Notes under the pieces: model-generated
The model's input: only the letters and a program-made list of their open reading frames with translations
Told to the model about the DNA's origin: nothing
Database searches by the model: none
Shown: one piece after another, positions 1-10,900 of the stretch
How positions within the stretch are numbered: position 1 is the first letter of the stretch
How the letters are laid out: each line of letters begins with the position of its first letter
NCBI RefSeq assembly: GCF_029893345.1
Contig: NZ_JARXVE010000001.1
Coordinates: 682,001-746,000, forward strand
From: Mycolicibacterium frederiksbergense
GTDB lineage: Bacteria; Actinomycetota; Actinomycetes; Mycobacteriales; Mycobacteriaceae
Direction of reading: 5' to 3'
Length of the DNA: 64,000 nt
Translations under genes and position numbers: made by a program

Positions 1-378
1 TCACGTGAATCACCGCACTGGGACGAGGTTGCCAGTCGATGCCTTACCTGCGGCAACTGCACGATGGTGTGTCCGACGTGCTTCTGCACGAGTGTCGAGG
101 ACACCACTGATCTCACCGGAAGTCATGCCGAACGTTGGATGCACTGGTCGTCGTGCTTCGAAATGGACTTTACGTTCATACACGAGGGCAGTGTCCGGAC
201 GTCGGTGCCGTCCCGATACCGACACTGGATCACTCATAAGCTCGGAACATGGCATGACCAGTTCGGCAGCACTGGATGTGTGGGCTGTGGTCGCTGTATC
301 GCGTGGTGCCCCACGGGAATTGACATCACTGAGGAGATGAACACCTTAGCCGACCTGGCCGGGCAGCACGATGACTGA
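1..378 (+). CDS. hyhB: Hydrogenase beta (Fe-S electron-transfer) subunit, C-terminal part
   Basis: The frame is open from base 1, so the 5' part lies outside the window; about 125 codons remain. The visible part has two ferredoxin-like cysteine clusters, [14 protein letters not shown] near the left edge and [12 protein letters not shown] near the C-terminus, as expected for two [4Fe-4S] centres. In group 3b [NiFe]-hydrogenases this subunit passes electrons between the hydrogenase dimer and the flavin subunit. Its stop overlaps the start of the flavoprotein gene and the small and large hydrogenase subunits follow, which fixes the assignment. The closest remembered relative is Hyd3 (hyhBGSL) of M. 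smegmatis. Promoter and N-terminus cannot be judged here. Confidence 0.88.
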   Translation, partial: SRESPHWDEVASRCLTCGNCTMVCPTCFCTSVEDTTDLTGSHAERWMHWSSCFEMDFTFIHEGSVRTSVPSRYRHWITHKLGTWHDQFGSTGCVGCGRCIAWCPTGIDITEEMNTLADLAGQHDD

Positions 379-1210
379 GACGACTACGTCGGCGATGGCC
401 CCGGTTCCGTACCGCGTGCAGGAACGCGTCAGCGAAAACCGCGACTCCTCGACACTGCACCTGCAACCAATCCGCGATGTGTTGAGCGCACCCCGACCCG
501 GCGAATTCATGATGATGTACGCGTTCGGGATCGGTGAGGTCGCCATCTCGGTCAGCGGCGTCCCCACAGATTCTGACAACACCATCACCCACACCATCAG
601 ATCGGTCGGTGCGGTGACCAGGGCGCTGCACGACGCAGAGGTGGGCATGGTGATCGGTATGCGCGGTCCGTTCGGCACCGGCTGGGGATTGGCCGAGGCC
701 ACCGGCCGCGACCTGGTGCTTGTCGCCGGCGGAGTCGGACTGGCTCCGTTGCGCCCGGTAGTGCTCGGCGTACTCGCCGACCGCGATTCTTACGGCACGG
801 TCACCCTGATCGCCGGGGCCCGCTCACGCGAGGATTTCCTGTTCAGCGCGGAGCTGCAGCAGTGGGCACAAGGCGAAAGCATCGACGTGTGCCTGACGGT
901 CGACATTCCGTTACAAGGATGGCCGGGCGAAATCGGCTTCGTCACCGAACCACTACGCCGGCTACCGCTGCGGCCCGAGAACACCACCGCATACCTGTGC
1001 GGTCCGGAACCGATGATGCGCAACTGCGCCAACGAGCTGATGAACAAGTGCGTCGCCAGCAGCAATATCCTTGTCTCGCTTGAGCGCAATATGCAGTGTG
1101 GCGTCGGCTGGTGCGGACATTGCCAGCTCGGCCCGTTGCTGTTGTGCCGGGACGGGCCCATAGTCGGCTACGACGTCGCGCAGCCCCTTCTCGCGGTCCA
1201 GGAGCTTTAG
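371..1210 (+). CDS. hyhG: Hydrogenase gamma subunit, FAD/NAD(P)-binding oxidoreductase with [2Fe-2S] cluster
   Basis: A 279-residue ferredoxin-NADP reductase-type protein. An N-terminal flavin-binding barrel (around [12 protein letters not shown]) precedes an NAD(P)-binding part ([13 protein letters not shown]) and a C-terminal cysteine cluster [17 protein letters not shown], the [2Fe-2S] motif also found in dihydroorotate dehydrogenase electron-transfer subunits. In group 3b enzymes this subunit exchanges electrons with NADP(H) in the cytoplasm. The ATG overlaps the stop of the upstream Fe-S gene by 8 bases, and the small-subunit ATG follows directly after its TAG, so the genes are co-translated. 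Confidence 0.9.
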   Translation: MTETTTSAMAPVPYRVQERVSENRDSSTLHLQPIRDVLSAPRPGEFMMMYAFGIGEVAISVSGVPTDSDNTITHTIRSVGAVTRALHDAEVGMVIGMRGPFGTGWGLAEATGRDLVLVAGGVGLAPLRPVVLGVLADRDSYGTVTLIAGARSREDFLFSAELQQWAQGESIDVCLTVDIPLQGWPGEIGFVTEPLRRLPLRPENTTAYLCGPEPMMRNCANELMNKCVASSNILVSLERNMQCGVGWCGHCQLGPLLLCRDGPIVGYDVAQPLLAVQEL

Positions 1211-1969
1211 ATGGATACCCCTTCGTTGGCTGTGTGGAAGTTCGCGTCCTGCGATGGTTGCCAACTGACCCTGCTCGACTGCGAAGACGAGCTGCTGACC
1301 ATCGCGCATCAGATGCGGATCGTCACCTTTCTGGAGGCGTCAAGCACTGTGATCGGGGGCCCGTACGACGTATCACTGGTCGAGGGATCGATCACCACGC
1401 CGGCCGACATACAGCGGATAACCGAAATACGGGAACAATCAAAGACATTGGTGACGATCGGAGCTTGTGCGACGGCCGGCGGGGTACAGGCTCTTCGTAA
1501 CCTTGCCGACGTCGACGAGTTCGCCTCGGTCGTCTATGCGAAACCTGAATACATCGAGACACTGGCGACGTCGACGCCGGCCGCCGCGCACGTCAAGGTC
1601 GACTATCAGTTGCAGGGCTGTCCCATCGATCGCGGCCAGCTGCTCGATACGCTTGCGGCACTTCTGATTGGTCGCAAGCCGCGGATACCGGCCAAGACAG
1701 TGTGTACCGAATGCAAGCTACGTGGTGTGACGTGTGTCCTTGTCGCCGAGTCCATCCCGTGCCTCGGCCCCGTGACGCACGCGGGTTGCGGCGCGCTGTG
1801 CCCATCCTGCCACCGAGGTTGCTATGGCTGTTTCGGGCCGGCCGCTGCCCCCAATACAGCGGCACTGCTTCCGGTGCTGCACCGCGACGGGTTGTCCGAC
1901 GGTGACGTCGAAAGGGTGTACTCGACGTTCAACGTCACGCGTTTCGCTGCCGAACGGAACGACCGATGA
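1211..1969 (+). CDS. hyhS: [NiFe]-hydrogenase small subunit, group 3b
   Basis: A 252-residue protein carrying the small-subunit signature [15 protein letters not shown] at its N-terminus, the first cysteines for the proximal [4Fe-4S] cluster. GACATAGG follows in the middle, and a cysteine-rich C-terminal third ([32 protein letters not shown]) carries the ligands of further clusters. There is no Tat signal peptide, which fits a cytoplasmic group 3 enzyme. It starts immediately after the previous stop and overlaps hyhL by ATGA. Its role is electron relay between the nickel-iron site and the HyhBG module. Confidence 0.93.
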   Translation: MDTPSLAVWKFASCDGCQLTLLDCEDELLTIAHQMRIVTFLEASSTVIGGPYDVSLVEGSITTPADIQRITEIREQSKTLVTIGACATAGGVQALRNLADVDEFASVVYAKPEYIETLATSTPAAAHVKVDYQLQGCPIDRGQLLDTLAALLIGRKPRIPAKTVCTECKLRGVTCVLVAESIPCLGPVTHAGCGALCPSCHRGCYGCFGPAAAPNTAALLPVLHRDGLSDGDVERVYSTFNVTRFAAERNDR

Positions 1970-3258
1970 GTCCCGTGGTACGCACCCTGTCTGTGGGCGC
2001 CCTGACCCGGGTCGAGGGGGAAGGCGCACTGAATGTCACGTTGCGCGACGGTGCCGTAGACAGCGTTGAGCTCAACATCTACGAGCCGCCAAGGTTTTTT
2101 GAGGCGTTCCTGCGCGGCAGGGCCTACACCGAGCCACCCGACCTCACCGCGCGGATATGCGGTATCTGCCCGGTGGCGTACCAGGTGAGTGCCTGCAACG
2201 CAATTGAGGACGCGTGCGGGGTGACGATCGATCCCGAACTGGTGCAGCTGCGCCGTCTGTTGTACTGCGGGGAATGGATTCACAGCCACGCCCTGCACAT
2301 TTTCCTGCTGCACACACCGGATTTTCTGGGCTACCCAGACGGCATCAGCCTCGCCAAGGACCGACCCGAGCTGATCGAACGGGGGTTATCACTCAAGAAG
2401 GCCGGCAATCGGCTCATGGAGCGCATAGGTGGCCGTGCCATCCACCCGGTCAACGTGCGGCTAGGCGGTTTCTACTCGGTGCCTGAGCCACGCGATCTCG
2501 TCGCGCTGGCCGAGCAGTTGCGGCGTGCGCTCGATGCCGCCCTGCTCACCGTACGCGAGATAGCCGAGTTCGACTATCCAGAGCTCGAATTCGATCACGA
2601 GTTTATGGCTCTGACCAATACCGACGGTTATCCCATCGAGAATGGGACGATCGCCCGCAGTGTGGGCGATGCGTTCCCCGTCGCCGACTTCACCAAGCAC
2701 GTGGCCGAAACTCAGGTGCGACATTCGACCGCGCATCACGCCACTCTGGATGGCGGCCGCTACCTCACTGGTCCACTGGCTCGATACTCGCTGAACTCAG
2801 CTGCGCTGTCGCCGGTGGCGCGAGAGGCGGCCTCGGCCTCGGGACTGGGGCCGCAGTGCCACAACCCTTTCCGCAGCATCACGGTCCGGGCGGTCGAGGT
2901 GGTGTACGCCATCGAAGAAGCGCTGCGCATCATCGCTGACTACCAGCGTCCGGTACGGCCCTTCGTCGAGGTGCCCGCCCGCGCCGGTGTCGGACATGGG
3001 GTCAGTGAGGCCCCCCGCGGATTGCTGTATCACCGATACGAGCTCGACCAGGACGGCCTGGTGAAGGCCGCCACCATAATCCCGCCGACCGCGCAGAACC
3101 AGTCCGCCATCGAGTACGAGATGGCCGAGCTGGTCGGCTCGCACCTGGGCCTCGACGACGCGTCGCTCACCGCGCTGTGTGAGCGGTCGATTCGCAACCA
3201 CGACCCGTGCATCTCATGCGCGACCCATTTCCTGACGCTGACGGTCGACCGCAAATGA
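1966..3258 (+). CDS. hyhL: [NiFe]-hydrogenase large (catalytic) subunit, group 3b
   Basis: A 430-residue catalytic subunit. Both pairs of nickel-binding cysteines are present: [14 protein letters not shown] near residue 65 and DPCISCATH near the C-terminus. A short tail (FLTLTVDRK) follows the final histidine and is the part normally removed by the maturation protease, which is encoded by the next gene. Group 3b enzymes couple H2 and NADP(H) in the cytoplasm; in mycobacteria they support fermentative redox balance in low oxygen. The start overlaps hyhS by 4 bases and the stop overlaps the protease gene by 4 bases. No hypABCDEF genes are visible in the window, so the general maturation set must lie elsewhere. 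Confidence 0.95.
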   Translation: MSPVVRTLSVGALTRVEGEGALNVTLRDGAVDSVELNIYEPPRFFEAFLRGRAYTEPPDLTARICGICPVAYQVSACNAIEDACGVTIDPELVQLRRLLYCGEWIHSHALHIFLLHTPDFLGYPDGISLAKDRPELIERGLSLKKAGNRLMERIGGRAIHPVNVRLGGFYSVPEPRDLVALAEQLRRALDAALLTVREIAEFDYPELEFDHEFMALTNTDGYPIENGTIARSVGDAFPVADFTKHVAETQVRHSTAHHATLDGGRYLTGPLARYSLNSAALSPVAREAASASGLGPQCHNPFRSITVRAVEVVYAIEEALRIIADYQRPVRPFVEVPARAGVGHGVSEAPRGLLYHRYELDQDGLVKAATIIPPTAQNQSAIEYEMAELVGSHLGLDDASLTALCERSIRNHDPCISCATHFLTLTVDRK

Positions 3259-3701
3259 GTGGCGAAACCCTCATCATCGGTATCGGCAACGATTTCCGCT
3301 GTGATGACGGGGTAGGACTGGCGGTCGCCGCCGCCATCGCCGACCGGCGGATCGCCGGTGTACGGGTGATGACCGACATTGGCGACCCAGCGTCCATTCT
3401 TGATGCGTGGACCGGCGTGCCGCTCGTCATCGCGGTGGATGCAGCAATGGGTGACGGCGCGACGCCGGGCAGAATTCGACGCTGGACGCCGCAAGAGTGC
3501 ACCGAGCCTACGGCCGTAAGTTCCCATACGTTCGGTCTGGCACAGGCATATTCGCTGGGCCGAGCCCTCGGACGGTTACCGCGACAGCTGGTCGTTTTCA
3601 CCGTCGATGTTGCCGACGTCAGGCCTGATGTGGGCCTGACGTCGACGGTCGCCGCCGCGGTGCCACTTCTGGTCAAAGCTGTACTGGCCGAGCTTCATTG
3701 A
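3255..3701 (+). CDS. Hydrogenase maturation protease
   Basis: A 148-residue HyaD/HycI-type endopeptidase that trims the C-terminal tail of the large subunit after nickel insertion. The N-terminal IIGIGNDFRCDDGVG and the later DAAMGDGATPG and SSHTFGLAQA carry the family's conserved acidic and histidine residues. The ATG at 3255 overlaps the hyhL stop by 4 bases; longer versions would begin inside hyhL and are unlikely. Its place at the end of the hyh operon matches its dedicated role. Confidence 0.9.
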   Translation: MSGETLIIGIGNDFRCDDGVGLAVAAAIADRRIAGVRVMTDIGDPASILDAWTGVPLVIAVDAAMGDGATPGRIRRWTPQECTEPTAVSSHTFGLAQAYSLGRALGRLPRQLVVFTVDVADVRPDVGLTSTVAAAVPLLVKAVLAELH

Positions 3702-3860
3702 CCCACGGGGCACACGGATTGGTCCGATCCCAGTCGGCGAGCTCGACAGTCAATACCCGGACGTGGGTTGCGATGTCGCCAAGGATGATTCGCATGCGGT
3801 CGACGCCAACGATGACGAGCAGATCGCTGGTCGCCCTGGGTAGGGCTTACCGCCCTCTTG

Positions 3861-3881
3861 GGGATTGACTTTTGGCCCTAG
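3861..3881. promoter_or_regulatory. Candidate DosR box upstream of the SHOCT/WS-DGAT pair
   Basis: The sequence TTGACTTTTGGCCCTAG matches the DosR pattern GGGACTTTNGGCCCTA with two mismatches in its left half. It lies about 70 bases upstream of the SHOCT gene start. The rest of the 250-base gap (3702-3951) holds no gene that I can support. Confidence 0.5.
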
Positions 3882-3951
3882 AACCGGGCCCGGGGGCCGG
3901 CGAAACGTGGTGTCTACGGTGATGGCGGCATCCCCGGAAAGGAGCGGTGAG

Positions 3952-4224
3952 ATGTGCGGTTGGAACGGTAACGGCTGGATGTGGGACGGGGGCTACGGCG
4001 GCTGGGGCTGGATCGTGACCGCCGGGGTACTCACCCTGTTGTTCGCGGTGGTGATCATCGGGATTGTGCTGGCGGTGCGTTATCTCAGTGGTGAGCATCG
4101 GGGCGTGGCCGGTGCGCCGCAGACCCGGGGAGCCGAAGACGTTCTGGGGGAACGTTTGGCCCGCGGCGAGATCGATGACGACGAGTACCGTCGCCGCATG
4201 ACGGCGCTGCGCGAGCACAAATGA
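3952..4224 (+). CDS. Small membrane protein with C-terminal SHOCT domain
   Basis: A 90-residue protein: a short glycine/tryptophan-rich N-terminus (MCGWNGNGWMWDGGYGGWGW), one transmembrane helix (ITAGV...VIIGIVLAV, about residues 24-46) and a C-terminal SHOCT motif (EDVLGERLARGEIDDDEYRRRM). SHOCT is a short oligomerisation module. The ATG at 3952 has AAAGGAG at 3938-3944; upstream in-frame ATGs lack this. A DosR-like box lies upstream and a WS/DGAT gene follows 21 bases downstream, probably co-transcribed. The specific function is unknown. Confidence 0.75.
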   Translation: MCGWNGNGWMWDGGYGGWGWIVTAGVLTLLFAVVIIGIVLAVRYLSGEHRGVAGAPQTRGAEDVLGERLARGEIDDDEYRRRMTALREHK

Positions 4225-4245
4225 CCTCGCCGACTGAGTGACCGC

Positions 4246-5517
4246 ATGACCGACTATCTGAGCAGTACCGACGATTTCATGTGGTCGCTCGGTTTCGACC
4301 CGGTGCTGCGGTCGACGATTGTGACGCTCACAGTGCTGGACCATCCGGTGGATTGGGCTGTCATCGTTGATCGATTCGATCGGATCAGCCGAGTCGTGCC
4401 CCGATTTCGGCAGAGAGTCGCGCGGTCGATCCCGCTGTCTCGTCCGCACTGGGAGTCGGTCCCAGACTTTGACCTCAAACATCACCTGCACAAGCTGGCC
4501 GTGCCCGAGCCCCGCTCGCTAGCCGTACTGCTCGATCTCGCTCGGCTCGCGGTGATGGGTGAATTCGACCGCAACCGACCATTGTGGAGGGCAACGCTCG
4601 TAGACGGACTGGCCGATGAGAGCGCTGCGTTGTTGTGCACGTTCGACCACTCCTTGACGGACGGCATCGGTGCCGTCCAGATCGCGTCGGTTCTCTACGA
4701 TGGCCTGGACTCATGTCATCCTGCCGGTATTTTGACACCGTGTACTGCCGCCGGCGTCACCCGCCGCGGTTTGGCAGTTCGCCGGCATGTGCACGCTTTA
4801 ACAACGGGTCTTTCAGCAGCACAGTCGATCTATCGGGCGGCTCGTCCGATCCGTGGACCCCGCTCGCCGATCATGAGGGGCCGCACGCCGAATCGACACG
4901 TCGACATCCTCGAGGTGAGTCGGCCGCGGCTACAGCGGGCGGGCCGTGTCGCAGGAGGAACCCTGAACGACGCATTCGTGGCCGCGGTGACCGGCGGGAT
5001 CCGGCTCTACCACGAATATCATCGTGTGCCAGTGGGAGAGCTGATGATATCGATGCCGATCAGCATCCGCACCCCGACGGACGCGGCAGGTGGCAACCGG
5101 GCGACCCTCATCCGGTTCCCGGTACCGACAGGGACGACGGATCCGGAGCAACGAATCGCCGAAATCCACAGCCGGACGACCAGGGCGCGAGGGGAGAAGT
5201 CGCTCGGTTACACCGACCTGATAGCCGCAGGCCTCAACTCGCTGCCACGTTGTTACCTGGGTTCTGAACTGCGCCACGTCGACTTCATCGCCAGCGACGT
5301 CCCCGGGTTCCCGGCACCACTGAGACTTGGCGACTCACCGGTGCGGATGCAGTATGCGTTCTCTCCGACACTGGGTTCGAGTGTGAACATCACACTGCTG
5401 TCGTATGTTGACACTTGCGCCATCGGGATCAACGTAGATACCGGCGCGGTTCCCGACCATGACACCTTTCACGAATGTCTCACTGCAGGTTTCGCCGAGA
5501 CGATGGGTTGTGCGTGA
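4246..5517 (+). CDS. WS/DGAT-family acyltransferase with altered HHxxxDG motif
   Basis: A 423-residue wax ester synthase/diacylglycerol acyltransferase-like protein. The family opening SSTDDFMW, the N-terminal RPLWRATLVDGL block and the C-terminal VNITLLSYVDTCAIGINVD block are recognisable. The active-site motif normally written HHxxxDG reads DHSLTDG here (about residues 133-139): the second, catalytic His and the Asp are kept, the first His is Asp. The family transfers fatty acyl groups from CoA to diacylglycerol or alcohols, making storage lipids. No strong ribosome-binding site precedes the ATG. It converges on the PEP synthase gene with 10 bases between stops. Confidence 0.85.
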   Translation: MTDYLSSTDDFMWSLGFDPVLRSTIVTLTVLDHPVDWAVIVDRFDRISRVVPRFRQRVARSIPLSRPHWESVPDFDLKHHLHKLAVPEPRSLAVLLDLARLAVMGEFDRNRPLWRATLVDGLADESAALLCTFDHSLTDGIGAVQIASVLYDGLDSCHPAGILTPCTAAGVTRRGLAVRRHVHALTTGLSAAQSIYRAARPIRGPRSPIMRGRTPNRHVDILEVSRPRLQRAGRVAGGTLNDAFVAAVTGGIRLYHEYHRVPVGELMISMPISIRTPTDAAGGNRATLIRFPVPTGTTDPEQRIAEIHSRTTRARGEKSLGYTDLIAAGLNSLPRCYLGSELRHVDFIASDVPGFPAPLRLGDSPVRMQYAFSPTLGSSVNITLLSYVDTCAIGINVDTGAVPDHDTFHECLTAGFAETMGCA

Positions 5518-5527
5518 CGGGCAGGCG

Positions 5528-7816
5528 CTACCGTGCCGAATCCAGCAGCAGGCGGCGCTCAGCTGCGGCAACCACACGGCGTGCCGCCTCGGCGGCATCG
5601 GGGTTGACCGACACCGACGTGATGCCCATGCGCACCAGGTGCTCGGCGAATTCGGGCTTGGTCGACGGCGCCTGGCCGCACAGTGACGAGGTGATTCCGA
5701 GTTTGTTTGCCGTGGAGACGATTTGAGCTATCGCGTCGAGGACTGCTGGATCGGATTCGTCGAACAGCTCCGCACAGATGTCTGAGTCGCGGTCGACGCC
5801 GAGCATCAGTTGCGTGAGGTCGTTGCTACCGATGGAAACTCCGTCGATACCCATACCTATGTAGGTGGGGAGCCAGTGCACGACCGATGGCACTTCGGCC
5901 ATGACCCAGCGGTGCAGACCTCGCTGGCGCCCTAGGGGACTCGAGTCGACCAGAGCCAGGCACTCTTCCAACTCCCATCGAGTACGTACGAACGGGATCA
6001 TCAAATGAAGATTCGGGGCCTGTTCGCGTGCCCGGCCGAGCGCCGTCAACTCGAGCCCGAACAGGTCTGGCTCTTTGATGTAGCGGTAGCAGCCGCGGTA
6101 GCCGATCATCGGGTTGTGTTCGACCGGCTCGAACGTCTCGCCGCCGATCAGACCGCGAAACTCGTTGGTCCGGAAATCCGTTGCCCGATAGATCACCGGA
6201 CGCGGAGCGAATGCCAAACCGATGCGGGTGATGGAAGCAACCATGGCGTCCACCAGAACGCTCTGCTCGCCGTGCGCAATCAGATCGCGGGGATGCCGGC
6301 CCGACAGCGCCTCGGTGAGCATGAACTCCGCACGCAGCAAGCCGACACCGTCGACGTCCTGCTGGGCGACGGCGTCGGCGGAGCCCGGCATCGCGAGGTT
6401 CACATAGATCCTGGTGCCGGTAACTTCGGCACCGCGAAAGGCGGGTTGGGCCCGTGGAACTGCTGTGGTCCGGTCACTTTCCCGACTCCGTGCGGCCGTG
6501 ATCTGTCCCCGGGTGCCATCGACCGTGACGAGCGCCCCGTTCACGAGATCCACGGTGGCAGAGCGTGCGCCCACCACGCACGGCACGCCCAGCTCTCGGG
6601 CCACGATCGCGGCATGACAAGTCATACCGCCGGTCTCGGTAACCAGGGCCGCAGCCCGGCGAATGGTGGGTAGCCAGTCGGGGTTGGTCGTCGGAGCTAC
6701 CAGGACCTCGCCGTCAACCAGCTTGAGGCCGTCCTCCGGCTTGAGCAGCACCCGAACCGGGCCAGAGGCGGTCCCGGGAGCAGCGGGCAATCCACGCACG
6801 AGCACCCGGGACTGTTCGGCGGTGGCGATAGTGCCGGCGGCGCCATTCAGCGTGGTGATGGGCCGGGCCTGGACCAACCAGACGGTTCCTGACGCGATCG
6901 CCCACTCGACGTCCTGCGGACACCCGCTGTGTCTCTCGCTGGCTATCGCCAGCTTTACGATCTGCCGTAGCGCATCGTCATCGAGCACCCGGGCCTCGGC
7001 CTCGGGCCGATCCAATTCGACCGTCGCATCGTTACCGTCCGGCCCACGCACGACCTTGATCGCCTTGAATCCGATCCGGGCCTCGCGAACCGCGAGAGTC
7101 TTCTTGTCGACGACATAGGTGTCGGGTTGCACGGTGCCGGAGACCACCACCTCGCCTTGTCCGAACGCGGCTTCCACTACGACGCGGTCGGAGGCGCCGG
7201 TGCTGGGGTCGGTTGTGAAGGCGACGCCGGCCTTGTCGGCCGACACCATCTGCTGCACGACCACGGCCATCGCCGGCGTGGCGGCGAAACCACGGCTGGC
7301 CCGATAGCTGATCACCCGCGGAGTGAACAGCGACATCCAGCACTTCGTCACCCCCTGAAGCAGCGCGCCTTCGCCGGCGACGTTGGTGATCGTGCGATTC
7401 ATGCCGGCGAATGAGGCGTCCTTGCCATCCTCACCCGTCGCGGAGGAACGCACGGCGACCACCCGATCGGCCCCCAAAAGCCGGTACGCGGTCATCGCTT
7501 CCTCCCGCGCGGCCGGGCATACCCCCGCCTTGGTCACCAAACTCTGCATCCGACGGCATAACTCTGACAGTCGCGCCGTGTCGGCAACGTGGGCCAGCGC
7601 TTCGCTGTGCAAGGCAGCCAGCTCCGCCTCAACCCCGCCGATGCGAATCGAGTCCAGATACGCCGAGCGCATCAAGACGAAGCCAGGCGGAACAGGAAGC
7701 CCCGCGGCTACTAGTTCGCCGAGGTTGGCCCCCTTGCCGCCGGCATCGTCGGCTTCGGAGATTCGCAGTTCATTGATGTCACGGACGTAGCTGGCGTCGG
7801 TGTTGTCGTAGTGCAT
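5528..7816 (-). CDS. ppsA: Phosphoenolpyruvate synthase
   Basis: A 762-residue pyruvate, water dikinase, which makes PEP from pyruvate and ATP and feeds gluconeogenesis. All three parts are present in order: the N-terminal pyruvate/ATP-grasp domain (GGKGANLGELVAAGLPVPPG, VAVRSSATGEDG), the swivelling phosphohistidine domain (GGMTCHAAIVARELGVPC, with the catalytic His), and the C-terminal PEP-binding barrel (GSNDLTQLMLGVDRD, SLCGQAPS with the catalytic Cys). I chose the ATG at 7816, in line with MHYDNTDASYVRDINEL; an upstream start would add 24 residues without family character. Divergent from the trehalose enzyme gene; the 154 bases between them may share control. Confidence 0.9.
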   Translation of the reverse strand: MHYDNTDASYVRDINELRISEADDAGGKGANLGELVAAGLPVPPGFVLMRSAYLDSIRIGGVEAELAALHSEALAHVADTARLSELCRRMQSLVTKAGVCPAAREEAMTAYRLLGADRVVAVRSSATGEDGKDASFAGMNRTITNVAGEGALLQGVTKCWMSLFTPRVISYRASRGFAATPAMAVVVQQMVSADKAGVAFTTDPSTGASDRVVVEAAFGQGEVVVSGTVQPDTYVVDKKTLAVREARIGFKAIKVVRGPDGNDATVELDRPEAEARVLDDDALRQIVKLAIASERHSGCPQDVEWAIASGTVWLVQARPITTLNGAAGTIATAEQSRVLVRGLPAAPGTASGPVRVLLKPEDGLKLVDGEVLVAPTTNPDWLPTIRRAAALVTETGGMTCHAAIVARELGVPCVVGARSATVDLVNGALVTVDGTRGQITAARSRESDRTTAVPRAQPAFRGAEVTGTRIYVNLAMPGSADAVAQQDVDGVGLLRAEFMLTEALSGRHPRDLIAHGEQSVLVDAMVASITRIGLAFAPRPVIYRATDFRTNEFRGLIGGETFEPVEHNPMIGYRGCYRYIKEPDLFGLELTALGRAREQAPNLHLMIPFVRTRWELEECLALVDSSPLGRQRGLHRWVMAEVPSVVHWLPTYIGMGIDGVSIGSNDLTQLMLGVDRDSDICAELFDESDPAVLDAIAQIVSTANKLGITSSLCGQAPSTKPEFAEHLVRMGITSVSVNPDAAEAARRVVAAAERRLLLDSAR

Positions 7817-7887
7817 GCCATCAACCCTGTTCCAGCAACATCGATTGGCAAAGCGGCTGAGGGACGTTGCGTGAAGGACGTTGGTCA

Positions 7888-7907
7888 CTTGGCATACAGT
7901 CCTAGGG
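7888..7907. promoter_or_regulatory. Weak candidate DosR box between ppsA and otsB1-like gene
   Basis: Read on the minus strand the segment is CCCTAGGACTGTATGCCAAG, with one good half-site (GGACT) and a degenerate second half. It sits 72 bases upstream of ppsA and 64 bases upstream of the otsB1-like start. It is reported only because both neighbours belong to a hypoxia cluster. Confidence 0.3.
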
Positions 7908-7970
7908 CTCTTGCCGGCGGTGCCGTCGATTCAGCAACCTTTCCCAAGGACACACCGTTGGGAGACAGCA

Positions 7971-10900
7971 TTGGCTACCAATACGGCGGTCACCATCGAC
8001 CCGCGCACTTTCGATGCGGTTGTGTTCGATTTCGACAGCCTGGTACCCCACGCGGATGAGGTCTGTGTCCCGGAATCCGTTACCGACCTGCTGCGACGGT
8101 TGGCCGAATCGGGCGTCAAGACCGCCGCCTATTCATTGCGTTCGTTGCGCGGCGAGTGGGGGATCGCGCAGTCGGCGGGGTTGGAGAATGTGTTCACCGT
8201 GTGCGTCGACGGCGAATCCGACCATGATCAAGGTTTGGAGGGGCAACCCGAAGCCGTGATTGACGAAGCGGTGCGGCGCCTAGGCTCGGTTCCAGAGCGC
8301 ACTGCCATCGTGGTTGGTGTGGAGTCGACCGGCAATCCGACTGGTATCGGGCTGACGATCGCCGTGGATGCGGCGGCAGACTCCGACGGTACCGGTCGAC
8401 CGGGTGCTGATTTCGTGATCACCGATCTCGCCCAAATCGAGGTCTGCGCCGACTATCCGCATCGCTCACAATTACCCAATGCATTAATCGCCTATGACCA
8501 CCTCATCGGTGTGATGGCTGGACGCGAGGCAGTTATCTGCCTCGACTTCGATGGCACACTGTCTGAGATCGTCGACGATCCACCCAGTGCCACACTCATT
8601 TCCGGTGCAGCAGAGGCGTTGCGGCGTCTGGTGGCACTGTGTCCGGTCGCGATCATCAGTGGCCGTGACCTGCCCGACATCCGACAACGAGTAGGTATAA
8701 CCGGACTCTGGTACGCCGGCAGCCATGGATACCAGATGGTAGGGCCCGATGGTACTGAACACGACTACGAGCGGGCCGTCGCATCTGCACCGATTGTGCA
8801 GCAGGCCGCCGCCGAACTCGGTGACAAACTGGAACACGTAGGTGGAGTTCTGGTTGAACACAAGCGCTTTGCGGTCGCGGTGCATTACCGCAATGTCGCC
8901 GCCCGCGATATCACCGGGGTGATCGAGACGGTGAGCCAATACGGGCGTGACCACGCCCTTCGAATATCCCATGGCCGCAAGCTGATTGAGCTTCGACCAA
9001 ACCTGGACTGGAATAAAGGCGCGGCGCTGACCTGGATCCGCGAGAAGATCAGTGGATCCGGCCGCGGGTTGCCGGTATACGTCGGTGATGACACTACAGA
9101 CGAGGACGCTTTCGATGCGGTTCGGTTCAGCGGCATCGGAGTAGCAGTGCGGCATGAGGAAGATGGTGACCGACCCACGGCCGCACAGTTCATCCTCGAG
9201 TCCCCGGCCGAGGTTGTGACATTTCTTCAGCGACTGGGCGATAGGCTGGAGCGCGAAAACCAGTCATCGAACGAGGCGTGGACCTACAACTTCGAGGGTT
9301 ACGACCCGCACAGCGAGAAACTGCGTGAAGCCCTGTGCGCCACCGGAAACGGATATTTCGCCAGCCGAGCATCCGCTCCAGAATCCAGCGGGGGACGGGT
9401 TCATTACCCGGGCACCTATGCCGCAGGGATATACAACCGCTTGGTCGATGTCGTCAACGGTACGGAACTCAGCCACGAAAGCCTGGTCAATCTGCCCAAT
9501 TGGTTACCGCTGACGTTTCGTATCGAAGGCGGTGCCTGGTTCGATGTCGACCGTGTTCACCTGCTGTCGTACCGGCAGATCCTCGACCTTCGAGGTGCAG
9601 TCCTGACCCGAGAGCTGCGTTTTCGCGATGACGCGGGCCGCACCACGTCGGTCACACAACACCGTTTCGTCGCTATGCACGCGGCGCATGTCGCGGCTCT
9701 GCAGACCATCATTATCGCCGAAGACTGGACAGGCACGATTCAGGTTCGCTCCAGATTGGACTGCGATGTCAGCAATTGCCTGGTGGAGCGATACCACGGT
9801 CTGGCGAGTGACCATTTGACATCGCTGCACAAGCAGGTGATTTCCGAGGACTCGGTGTTACTGGCGGTAGAGACGTCACAGTCGCACATTCCGGTTGCGC
9901 TGGCGGCGCGGACCACGGTGTGGCGAGACACTGAGCCAGCCACCGCAACTTACCGGCTCGCAGAGGACGAGTTCAGTATCGGCCACGACGTGTTCGTTGA
10001 AATCGCCAGAGGCGAGCCGCTGGCTGTGGAGAAGATTGTCACCCTCGTTACAGGGCGTGATGTGGCCATCTCCGAACCTGAATCAACGGCTGAACGAGGC
10101 CTGCTCCGGCAGAAGCGCTTTGCCGAGTTGGAGAATCTGCACAGGATAGCGTGGGCGCACCTTTGGGAGCGGTTGTCGATCGAGCTGGACTGTCGCGCAG
10201 ACGAATTACGCATCCTGCGACTACACACGCTGCATGTGCTGCAATCCGTCTCCGATAACAGTGCAGATGTCGACGTCGGTGTTCCTGCGCGTGGGCTACA
10301 CGGTGAGGCATACCGCGGCCACGTCTTCTGGGACGAACTTTTCATCTTCCCTGTGCTGAACCTGCGCTTGCCGATGGTTACCCGTTCGCTACTCCGCTAT
10401 CGTTACCGGCGACTTCCTGAGGCGCGCCGAGCGGCGAAGCTGGCCGGCTACGCCGGCGCCATGTTTCCCTGGCAGTCCGGGAGCGATGGACGCGAGGAGA
10501 GCCCTGCCTTTCACCTCAACCCCCGCTCAGGCAGGTGGAACCCGGATCCCAGCCACCTCGCACACCACATCGGGATCGCGGTCGCATACAACTTGTGGCA
10601 GTTTTACCAGGTCACCGGCGACTTGTCGTACCTGATCGACTACGGCGCCGAACTGCTGGTCGAGATCGCGCGCTTCTGGGTCAGCAGAACGACATACGAC
10701 GCTGAACGTGACCGATACAGCATTCGAGGTGTGATCGGGCCCGATGAGTTTCACTCCGGATATCCAGGCCGGCCCTATCAGGGCATCGACAACAATGCCT
10801 ATACGAATGTCATGGCTGTCTGGGTAATCTTGCGTGCCATCGACGCGATCGAGCTGATGCCGTTGCCCAACAGGATCGACCTCCGAGAGAAGCTCGGTCT